A stretch of DNA of 17,171 nucleotides from the NCBI GenBank assembly GCA_964343345.1, contig CAYFJE010000017.1:1-17171 (forward strand). The letters run 5' to 3'. The position numbers and the translations under genes are program-made. The number at the start of each line of letters is the position of its first letter. Positions within the stretch are counted from its first letter, which is position 1. Source of the stretch: UBA6624 sp964343345 [NCBI: uncultured bacterium] (GTDB lineage Bacteria > UBP7 > UBA6624). Below are positions 7,792-14,750 of this stretch, in pieces. The notes under the pieces are model-generated. The model worked only from the letters and a program-made list of their open reading frames with translations, was not told the origin of the DNA and did not search any database.

Positions 7792-8762
7792 TATTGCCTC
7801 CTTTTGAAATACACACACCTTCCTCGCTTGAAGAAGCTATAAAGATTTCGGAAAAGATAAAAAGTGAAGGTTTTGACTATATTTCCGGAGGAACAGACCT
7901 TTTACAGAATTACAAAAATAGATTAAATGTGAAACCTCATCTCATCAGTTTAAAAGAAGTAAAAGAATTGAATTTCATTAAAGAAAATGAAATTGGAGCA
8001 TTGTCAACATTAGATTCAATAACGACAAATAAAAAAATCAAACAAAATTTTACTGGGCTTTTTGAGGCATGCAATCAAGTTGGAAGCATACTTGTAAGAA
8101 AAACAGCAACAATAGGAGGAAATCTCCTTATAGACAACAGATGTTACTTCTACAACCAAACAGCATTTTGGAGAACGTCACTAGGATCTTGCCTGAAAGC
8201 AGAATCAGATGAATGTAGAGTTATACCTCAAAAAGAATACTGTGTTGCTACTTTTTCAAGTGACTCAGCACCGATGCTTGTTGCAGTTAATGCAAAATAC
8301 GAACTTCATGGTTCAAAGGGGTCAAGGATTATTGACTCTGGAAATTTTTACAGACATGATGGTATAAGAAGAAATATAAAACAAAAAAATGAAATAATCA
8401 CAAAAATCATACTGCCAAAAAACATCAAAGAAACAAAAACAGGTTATGAAAAATTGAGAATAAGAGATACATTTGATTATCCTTTGGTCTCGGTAGCTGG
8501 ATCGCTTCAAAAAAACTCAAAAAATAAAATAAAAAAGATAAAAATTGTCCTAGGTGCTGTTGGAACATATCCAATAGACAACGACGAAATAACAGACGCA
8601 TTCAAGGGAGAAAAGGTCTCTGAAAATCTGATTGACGAAATTTCAGAAAAAATCCAGAAAAAAGCTCAACCTTACAACAATTTAACGCTTCCCGTTGGAT
8701 ATAGAAAAAAGATGATTGGAGTCCTTTGTAAAAGACTTATAAGAAGACTAAACACCCAATAA
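7788..8762 (+). CDS. Molybdenum hydroxylase FAD subunit with extra [4Fe-4S] loop (HcrB-like)
   Basis: A 324-residue medium subunit of the CO dehydrogenase/xanthine oxidase FAD-binding family. FAD-binding motifs are ISGGTDLLQ (32-40) and TIGGNLL (108-114), followed by the usual C-terminal domain. Between them and the rest of the fold is an insertion with Cys119, Cys135, Cys143 and Cys152. The spacing C-x15-C-x7-C-x8-C is the same as I recall for the [4Fe-4S] ligands of Thauera 4-hydroxybenzoyl-CoA reductase beta subunit (Cys122, 138, 146, 155). The local sequence RCYFYNQTAFWR also resembles that loop. Ordinary xanthine dehydrogenase or CO dehydrogenase medium subunits lack it. The ATG overlaps the large-subunit stop by 4 bp, preceded by AGGA 8 nt upstream. 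Confidence 0.92.
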   Translation: MILPPFEIHTPSSLEEAIKISEKIKSEGFDYISGGTDLLQNYKNRLNVKPHLISLKEVKELNFIKENEIGALSTLDSITTNKKIKQNFTGLFEACNQVGSILVRKTATIGGNLLIDNRCYFYNQTAFWRTSLGSCLKAESDECRVIPQKEYCVATFSSDSAPMLVAVNAKYELHGSKGSRIIDSGNFYRHDGIRRNIKQKNEIITKIILPKNIKETKTGYEKLRIRDTFDYPLVSVAGSLQKNSKNKIKKIKIVLGAVGTYPIDNDEITDAFKGEKVSENLIDEISEKIQKKAQPYNNLTLPVGYRKKMIGVLCKRLIRRLNTQ

Positions 8763-9326
8763 GTGAAAATATCAGTAATAATTTTATGTGCTGGAGTTTC
8801 TAGAAGAATGGGTCTCGACAAATCCTTACTTGATTTTGGAAATTTAAAATCAATCGAAATAATACTTAAAAAAATAAAAGAAGTTGGATTCTCTCAAACA
8901 ATAATTGTTGCTGGAAAGAATATAAAAAATATACAAAAATATACAAAAAATGAAAATTTTGCAATAAACAAAAACCATGAATTGAGATCCTTGTCAATAA
9001 AGAAAGGCCTTAATCTAATTCACCCTGAAAATGGATGCTTGATATGGCCAGTGGATTATCCACTTGTTGAAAAAAAAACCTTGATTCAACTTAAAGAAAA
9101 CTACGAAAGCAACATGGTCGTCTCTCCGTCCTTCAATAAAAAAGGTGGGCATCCAATACTGATTGGATCTAAGCTTTTAAAAAGCCTTGCAAAAATAAAT
9201 TCAAAAGAACCTTTAAAGAGATGGGTAAAAAAGCAAAAAAGAAAAATTTTAAAAACATCAGACGAGTGGATAAATTATGAGATGAATACAAAAAAAGAAT
9301 ACACTAAAGCAAAAAAATTAATCTAA
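8763..9326 (+). CDS. mocA: MocA/MobA-like molybdenum cofactor nucleotidyltransferase
   Basis: A 187-residue NTP-transferase-fold protein. It shows the nucleotide-binding signature LCAGVSRRMGLDK (8-20), a metal-binding aspartate in WPVDYPL (Asp98) and GGHPIL (128-133), in the order seen in MocA, which joins CMP to molybdopterin. Enzymes of the 4-hydroxybenzoyl-CoA reductase family use the cytosine dinucleotide form, so a dedicated CTP:molybdopterin transferase fits the operon. It could instead be MobA (GTP) or another MobA-like enzyme; nucleotide choice is not decided here. The start is GTG at 8763, directly after the FAD subunit stop with no gap. The 3' end overlaps convergent folE2 by 9 bp. 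The segment around residues 50-65 is lysine/asparagine rich. Confidence 0.82.
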   Translation: MKISVIILCAGVSRRMGLDKSLLDFGNLKSIEIILKKIKEVGFSQTIIVAGKNIKNIQKYTKNENFAINKNHELRSLSIKKGLNLIHPENGCLIWPVDYPLVEKKTLIQLKENYESNMVVSPSFNKKGGHPILIGSKLLKSLAKINSKEPLKRWVKKQKRKILKTSDEWINYEMNTKKEYTKAKKLI

Positions 9327-10160
9327 AACCTCTTTTAAAAAGGCTTTTGCCTTATGAAAGTGTATTACCTCGTCATTAATAACCTCTAAAGAAAAACTCT
9401 TTATATTCTTCATCTTCCTTAGCCTCGTAGCACAACCTCTTATGACATCCTCAACGAAACAAGGGTTTTCGTAAGCTGAAATAGTTGCAATCCTTTCGTC
9501 TTGTCTTTTTAAAATAGGGTAAGAGGGAGCGGACAAAGATTTTTCAGCGAGGTCTATTAAAGATGAAAAAGAAACATTCTCATTTTTTTTATTTTCAACT
9601 TCTATGAAAATATGCCCATGTTGAGAATGAGCACCTTTTCCTCTTTTCGAAACAGGATCGTAATCTGAAATCTCTTTAGAGCAAGGGCAACAAGTTTGTC
9701 CTGTAACTTTAACCCAGGTTCTTAAAGAAAATTTATTATCTTTATCGAAAGAACTTTTATATCCAGCGGAAAACGGAGCGACTCCAAGGATTGAAGTTGC
9801 TGGAGCCTTAACTTCTTTGAAGTAATCAAATTCAACATTTATAAAAGCATCTGTACTTTCGAGATATTTTTTCATCTTCCTTGTTAAAGATTCAATTGAC
9901 TTGAAATTTAAAAAATTATCTTCATTTGACAGAAAATCATTTAATAAAATTGAAAACCTGCTCATATGTGTACCTCTGTCGTCTGAACTTAAACTCACAC
10001 ACATCTCAAATTTTGCAACAGTGCTATGAATTTTACCGTTTGATTTCTTGACCCTTAAAGGAACCTTGAGTTCAGATATCCCAACTCTGTCTATTGAAAC
10101 ATTCCTGCTGTCTTTTTCCTTCATTAAATCAGGCAATGTTTTTTTAATTTTATTTTCCAT
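9318..10160 (-). CDS. folE2: GTP cyclohydrolase IB (FolE2/MptA family)
   Basis: A 280-residue enzyme converting GTP to 7,8-dihydroneopterin triphosphate, the first step to folate and, in many bacteria, to queuosine precursors. Family motifs are DDRGTHMSRFS (60-70), TGQTCCPCSKEIS (153-165) with the conserved Cys-Pro-Cys (158-160), GAHSQHGH (176-183) with His178, and YENPCFVEDVIRG (230-242). Between CPCSKEIS and GAH there is a stretch of about ten residues (DYDPVSKRGK) that is longer than in the Neisseria enzyme as I remember it. FolE2 is the zinc-independent alternative to FolE. It begins 11 bp after dnaE on the same strand, so the two are probably co-transcribed. No Shine-Dalgarno motif precedes the ATG. 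Confidence 0.94.
   Translation of the reverse strand: MENKIKKTLPDLMKEKDSRNVSIDRVGISELKVPLRVKKSNGKIHSTVAKFEMCVSLSSDDRGTHMSRFSILLNDFLSNEDNFLNFKSIESLTRKMKKYLESTDAFINVEFDYFKEVKAPATSILGVAPFSAGYKSSFDKDNKFSLRTWVKVTGQTCCPCSKEISDYDPVSKRGKGAHSQHGHIFIEVENKKNENVSFSSLIDLAEKSLSAPSYPILKRQDERIATISAYENPCFVEDVIRGCATRLRKMKNIKSFSLEVINDEVIHFHKAKAFLKEVLD
9337..9353 (-). terminator. Weak terminator-like hairpin in the last folE2 codons
   Basis: Read on the - strand, AAGGC and GCCTT (9349-9353 and 9340-9344) form a 5-bp stem with an AAAA loop, running into a short T-run. It lies about 20 bp before the folE2 stop, inside the coding region next to the convergent overlap with the nucleotidyltransferase gene. The stem is short and shares bases with the T-run, so this is a weak candidate. 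Confidence 0.2.
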
Positions 10161-10171
10161 AAAAACGAATT

Positions 10172-13100
10172 CTATTTTTTTTCAAGCTGTTCTTTCCAAT
10201 TTTTCAGTATTTCTTTTGAATTTTTATCATATCTATCTTCAAGTTTAAACTTCTTTGTTCCAAAATCTAAGTAAATTTGAATATTCCCAGGTTTTAAAGT
10301 TTTTAAAACATTCCTTAAAGAATCTAAATATCTTTTTTTAAGGAATCCGTTCAAATTCAAAACGATACTCTCCAAAGGCTGATTTCCCGAAATTAAATGA
10401 TTTTCTGACTCATAATCAACACCGTCAGGCCAAATCTTCTCTCCATAAAGGCTAACCTCTCCATCTTTACCTTTCCTACTGCGGACTCTTATAACGACGA
10501 CCCCATCAGCAAGATAACTTGAGTCAATATTGTCCAAAGATCTTTGATAGAAAACAACAGGGAATCTAAAACCTTTATCCTGAATAACTCCTTCAGCAAT
10601 CCTCTTTCCAGAATAAGTCTTTCTTATCTTGCATGAAGAAAGATAGCCAATTACATCAACTTTTGAACCTGCTTTTAAATCACTCAGCCTTCTTACCCCC
10701 ATATTTAAAAAATGTTCGTACTTTTCAGAAATAGGCGATGTTGTAACAAATGACTCTAAAGCATTAAACTCCAACTGGGAAAGAGGAGTCACATCTCTTA
10801 TTTCATCATCACTAACACTTGGGATATTTACCAATGTCTTTTCTCCGAAAAGAGAACCTTGACCTTTATATCTCGAAAGCCTCTCTACCGATTTGTAAAT
10901 ACCCTTTATTGCTACCTGAAGATGTCTTCTATCGAGATTAAAACAATCAAAAGCACCAGCGGCGGCCAAAGTTTCACAAGCTCTTGTATTTACAAATTTT
11001 TGACATCTTGAAACAAAATCCTGCAAATCTTCAAAAACCCCATTCTTTTCTCTCTCATTCACTATTTCACCTGCAGAAATTTTTCCAACATTCCTGATGC
11101 TGGCAAGACCATAAAGTATTTCATTTTCATCATTTACACTAAAGAAATCCTGGCTTGAATTTATATCAGGAGGAAGAACATCTTTACCCCAACTAATTAA
11201 CCTCGAAACACAACCTCCTACTTTTTCAGCATTTCCAGCATAACTCGAAAGCCAAGCAGCATGAAAAAAAGATGGAAAATGTGCTTTAAGAAAAGCACAT
11301 TGAAAACCTATTACAGAATATGCAACAGAATGAGACTTAGGGAAACCATATTGAGCAAACTCTTCTATTTGGTTAAATATCTTCAAAGCCTCGTCTTGAT
11401 TTATTTTTCCAACCTTTTTTGCACCGTCAATAAACCTTTTTCTTTGGGTCTTCATCAATGATTCAATTTTCTTTCCCATTGCTTTTCTTAAATCATCCGC
11501 CTCGATCAAAGAATAACCTGAAAGCTCTTGAGCTATCCTCATAACCTGCTCTTGATAAACCATTATTCCTAAAGTTTCCTCTAAAACTTTTTCAAGAGCC
11601 GGATGAGGAGGAGTAGGTTTTTCCTTACCTTGCTTTCTTCTAACATAACTATCCGCAAGACCTGAATTTAAAGGACCAGGACGATTTAGTGCATTTATTA
11701 TTGCAAGATCTTCAATTGATTTAGGTTTTATTTTTTTTAATAAACCAACTGCAGTTGAAGATTCAAGCTGAAAAACACCGTCTGTATAACCTTTTGTCAA
11801 CAACCTAAATGTTTTTTTATCAGCTTCTTTATCTCCCAATTCATATATATTGCATTTATGACCCTTTGAATTTATCTTCTTTTGGGCATCGTTCAAAAAA
11901 GTTAGATTTCTTATTCCTAATATATCCATCTTAACTAACCCCATACTCTCTAAATCATTCATTTCGTACTGGGTCACAACCTCTCCATTTTTTCCTTTTG
12001 CCAAAGGTACCATTTGAGATAGATTTTGGTTTGAAATTACCAGTCCAGCTGCATGAACACCTTTGTTTCTAATGGTGTCTTCAATAAGCATTGCTTTTTT
12101 TAAAGCCTCTTCACAATCAACATCCCTTCTGACTATGTCTTTAATGATGTTGTTTTTCAAGGCGTCATTTAATTTTTCACCATCTGACAAAGCTTTTGCA
12201 ACCAAAGCAAATCTTGGTTCAGGTATTGCAGACAGCCTAGCAATATCTCTAAATGCTAATTTCCCCTTTAGTCTATTAAAAGTGATAATTTGAGAGACTT
12301 TCTTTTTTCCATTTTTTTCTCTTATATACCTAATAACATCATCTCTTCCTAATGTACAAAAATCCATGTCTATATCAGGAAGGGACTTTCTACCCTTGTT
12401 CAAAAACCTTTCAAAAAGCAATCCATACTTTAACGGATCTATTGTTGTTATATCAAGACAATAGGCAACCAAGCAGCCCGCACCTGAACCTCTCCCTGGA
12501 CCAACAGGAATACCATTGTCTTTTGCATATTGAACATAATCTCTGACAGCTAAAAAATAATCTGGATAACCAAGATCTTTTATTACACTTAGTTCTTTTT
12601 CAAGTCTTTCTTCTGCTTCCTTGATATTGCCTTCGTACCTCTTCTTTAGACCAGTCATTGCCAAGTCTGTTAAATAATCACTAGAATTTTTGTATTTTTT
12701 TGGAACTTCAACAATTGGAAAAATTGGATCTGGGTTCGAAAAAATCTCTGAAAAATCTTCAACCATCTCGCTTACAAGAGTGGTATTGCTTACAGATTCT
12801 GGATTCTCTTTAAAAAGCTCTAACATTTCTGACTCTGTTGTCAGATGTAAATTTGGATATTTCGCTCTCCATCTATCGGGGTCATCTATCAATTGGTTGC
12901 TTTTTATTGCTAAAAGCAAATCCTGAACTAAATGATCTCCTTTTTTTAAAAAATGAACATCATTAGTTGCAACAACTTTTATTTTTTCTTTTTTACCATA
13001 TTCAAATAATTGTTTTGCAATTAATCTCTCCTCAGGTATTTCATGATTCATCACCTCTAGAAAAAACCTTTTTCCAAATACCTCTTTGAACCAATTCATC

Positions 13101-13570
13101 CTTTTTCGAGCATGGTTTAAATTGCCATCAAGAATTGCTTGAGAAAGAATCCCTTGAATGCATCCAGAAAGAACGATTATGCCCTCATTCCTTTCCGCCA
13201 ACCAATTTAAATTTATTCTTGGATTTCTATAAAAACCCTCAAGGTGAGCCTTTGTTACAAGTTTTGATAAATTTGAATAACCCGTTTTGTTCATAGCTAG
13301 CAATGTAATATGATTTGATTTTTTAGTATCTCTTCCTCTGTTATCAAACTCAAAATCATCGTACACATAAGCTTCGCATCCTATAATCGGCTTCAAGCCT
13401 ACAGCTTTAGCCTCCCTCACAAATGACGGGACACCATACATAGCTCCATGATCGGTTATAGCAATAGATTTTTGTCCACACTCTTTTGCATAAGTTAAAA
13501 TTTCCTTGGGAGAGCACACGCCATCTAAAACGGAATATTCGGTGTGTAAATGCAAGTGTGAGAAAGACAT
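10172..13570 (-). CDS. dnaE: DNA polymerase III alpha subunit
   Basis: The 1132-residue replicative polymerase catalytic subunit, near the E. coli length. The N-terminal PHP domain has HLHLHTEYSVLDG (5-17), ITDHG (38-42), GCEAYV (64-69), NHITLLA (86-92), SGC with Cys137, and NDVHF (203-207). The polymerase core has GPGRGSGAG (357-365), LPDIDMDF with Asp401 and Asp403, and VKMDILGIRNLT with Asp549 as the third carboxylate. These are followed by the helix-hairpin-helix region (GLASIRNVGKISAGEIV) and an OB-fold (KVDVIGYLSSCKIRKTYSGK). I chose the ATG at 13570 (MSFSHLHLH) because dnaE proteins begin there; an upstream ATG at 13588 would add six residues and abut the divergent gene. TATTAT lies 5 nt before the chosen ATG, fitting a leaderless start. 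folE2 follows 11 bp downstream. Confidence 0.97.
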   Translation of the reverse strand: MSFSHLHLHTEYSVLDGVCSPKEILTYAKECGQKSIAITDHGAMYGVPSFVREAKAVGLKPIIGCEAYVYDDFEFDNRGRDTKKSNHITLLAMNKTGYSNLSKLVTKAHLEGFYRNPRINLNWLAERNEGIIVLSGCIQGILSQAILDGNLNHARKRMNWFKEVFGKRFFLEVMNHEIPEERLIAKQLFEYGKKEKIKVVATNDVHFLKKGDHLVQDLLLAIKSNQLIDDPDRWRAKYPNLHLTTESEMLELFKENPESVSNTTLVSEMVEDFSEIFSNPDPIFPIVEVPKKYKNSSDYLTDLAMTGLKKRYEGNIKEAEERLEKELSVIKDLGYPDYFLAVRDYVQYAKDNGIPVGPGRGSGAGCLVAYCLDITTIDPLKYGLLFERFLNKGRKSLPDIDMDFCTLGRDDVIRYIREKNGKKKVSQIITFNRLKGKLAFRDIARLSAIPEPRFALVAKALSDGEKLNDALKNNIIKDIVRRDVDCEEALKKAMLIEDTIRNKGVHAAGLVISNQNLSQMVPLAKGKNGEVVTQYEMNDLESMGLVKMDILGIRNLTFLNDAQKKINSKGHKCNIYELGDKEADKKTFRLLTKGYTDGVFQLESSTAVGLLKKIKPKSIEDLAIINALNRPGPLNSGLADSYVRRKQGKEKPTPPHPALEKVLEETLGIMVYQEQVMRIAQELSGYSLIEADDLRKAMGKKIESLMKTQRKRFIDGAKKVGKINQDEALKIFNQIEEFAQYGFPKSHSVAYSVIGFQCAFLKAHFPSFFHAAWLSSYAGNAEKVGGCVSRLISWGKDVLPPDINSSQDFFSVNDENEILYGLASIRNVGKISAGEIVNEREKNGVFEDLQDFVSRCQKFVNTRACETLAAAGAFDCFNLDRRHLQVAIKGIYKSVERLSRYKGQGSLFGEKTLVNIPSVSDDEIRDVTPLSQLEFNALESFVTTSPISEKYEHFLNMGVRRLSDLKAGSKVDVIGYLSSCKIRKTYSGKRIAEGVIQDKGFRFPVVFYQRSLDNIDSSYLADGVVVIRVRSRKGKDGEVSLYGEKIWPDGVDYESENHLISGNQPLESIVLNLNGFLKKRYLDSLRNVLKTLKPGNIQIYLDFGTKKFKLEDRYDKNSKEILKNWKEQLEKK

Positions 13571-13588
13571 GGGTAATAATACTAACAT
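13571..13588. promoter_or_regulatory. 18-bp divergent gap between dnaE and the exported-protein gene
   Basis: The whole space between the two divergent starts is 18 bp, dominated by TAATAATACTAA (13574-13585), which matches the box in the xdhC/hydroxylase gap at 11 of 12 positions. On the - strand it supplies TATTAT 5 nt before the dnaE ATG, a plausible -10 box for a leaderless mRNA. Any -35 elements must lie inside the opposite gene's coding sequence. Confidence 0.4.
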
Positions 13589-14671
13589 ATGAAAAATAAT
13601 CTAAAAATATATCTCTGCTTTTTATTAGCTTTTTTATCTTTTCAAGAGAAAAAAATAGAAAGCCCATTTGAGGTTTTAGGACCTTGGGGACAAGATATCG
13701 ATGTAAGGGACTTAAATTGGATAGACAATGAAAATTTAATCTTTTTGGAAGAGAGTTCCTCTCCTCCCTTTGAAGAAAAAGCAAAATTTATAAACATAAA
13801 CATAAATGGAATTACTTCTTCTACAAATCCTCTTGGAAGGATTCTCAAAACAAATAATAAAAAAATACTCTGGAAGAAAAAAACAATGTCTGGTCCAACA
13901 GTGATATGGTATGGAGAAGCAGGCAAAGAAAAAATTATTGCAGAATCTCAAACAGACATCAAAAAAGAGGAAGTTTCCTGGATTCATTCTGGAAAACTTT
14001 GGATAAGGGGTTGGGTAAATGATGAAACATACCTCCTTGATAAAGATTTCAAACCTTCCAAAAGCATAAACGAAAACATCTATTACCTCGAAAGGGAGGA
14101 AATAAAAAAAACAAACGAAGAGAACAAAACTGAAACAATTTACGAAAACAAAGAAAATAATGTTCAAATATCAAACTTCACTACGGACACGAAAGGAAAT
14201 ATGCTCATACTTGAGACCAATGGTGAATCCAGTCGAATTCTGATTTTAGAAAAAGAAAATGAAAAAGAAACCATTCTAGATTGGACAAAAGAATACACAA
14301 TAGGCATATATGGAGGAGAAAGTGTTGGATGGAGGATGAATCCAAAAGACCCAACATCAAGAAAACAACAATTTTGTACCTTTGAAAACACAAACCAAAA
14401 AAAGTGTTTTAGCCCAAAAGAAAATCATTTTATGCAAGTTTATCAATGGTCTCTTGCAGAAAATATTTGGATTAACTCCTTCATTGATGTAAAAACAAAC
14501 AAAATAAACCTTATTAAATGGGATTCAATAAATGACAAATTTGAAACAATCGCAAGAATGGATAAATTAAAAAATTTATCTATTAGCCCTAACAAGAGAA
14601 AAATCGCAGTAGTTTCAACAACCCACAAACAACACTGGAATTGGGATATATTTGTTTTAAATTTGGAATAG
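13589..14671 (+). CDS. Unrecognised exported protein with beta-propeller-like repeats
   Basis: A 360-residue protein I cannot assign to a family. Residues 1-19 (MKNNLKIYLCFLLAFLSFQ) form a basic start plus hydrophobic core, so it is probably secreted to the periplasm or membrane-anchored; Cys10 is not in a convincing lipobox. The remainder looks like WD40/TolB-type blades: LNWIDNENLIFLEE near 42-55 and LSISPNKRKIAVVST near 330-344, followed by NWDIFVLNL at the C-terminus. Tryptophan is frequent. Cys263 and Cys273 could form a disulfide if exported. The middle (about 165-190) is charged and low in complexity. It starts 18 bp from dnaE in the opposite direction. The first ATG is kept because the signal-like segment begins there. 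Confidence 0.75.
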   Translation: MKNNLKIYLCFLLAFLSFQEKKIESPFEVLGPWGQDIDVRDLNWIDNENLIFLEESSSPPFEEKAKFINININGITSSTNPLGRILKTNNKKILWKKKTMSGPTVIWYGEAGKEKIIAESQTDIKKEEVSWIHSGKLWIRGWVNDETYLLDKDFKPSKSINENIYYLEREEIKKTNEENKTETIYENKENNVQISNFTTDTKGNMLILETNGESSRILILEKENEKETILDWTKEYTIGIYGGESVGWRMNPKDPTSRKQQFCTFENTNQKKCFSPKENHFMQVYQWSLAENIWINSFIDVKTNKINLIKWDSINDKFETIARMDKLKNLSISPNKRKIAVVSTTHKQHWNWDIFVLNLE

Positions 14672-14750
14672 TTTTACTATATAATCTAGAAAATCGTAGC
14701 ATTTGCCCAAGTACAAGAAGCGAATGCATCTCTGATTTTTAATATAGAAA
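14672..14750 (+). promoter_or_regulatory. guaB3-guaA upstream region: candidate promoter and hairpin
   Basis: This is the largest non-coding gap in the window (79 bp). It holds a perfect TATAAT (14680-14685) with a weak upstream TTTAAA (14656-14661) at 18-bp spacing, which would give a leader of about 60 nt. Within that leader GCATTTGC (14699-14706) can pair with GCGAATGC (14720-14727) as an 8-bp stem with one G-U pair and a 13-nt loop. A second TAnnnT box, TAATAT (14740-14745), lies 5 nt before the guaB3 ATG and could instead give a leaderless transcript. It does not match the guanine riboswitch core that I know. Confidence 0.4.

Noticed and set aside
8919-8947. Short tandem repeat of AATATACAAA inside the nucleotidyltransferase gene
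   Set aside because: Only two exact copies plus a 9-bp variant in a Lys/Asn-rich stretch; ordinary low complexity in an AT-rich gene.
13571-13588. Upstream ATG at 13588 for dnaE
   Set aside because: The six added residues have no counterpart in DnaE proteins, which begin M-S-F-x-H-L-H.
13407-14393. Several antisense ORFs opposite dnaE start and the exported-protein gene
   Set aside because: Phenylalanine-rich translations of A-rich coding sequence on the other strand; they overlap real genes and show no family motif.
14672-14750. Guanine riboswitch upstream of guaB3
   Set aside because: The leader of about 60 nt lacks the three-way junction core I know for purine riboswitches; only one simple stem is visible.
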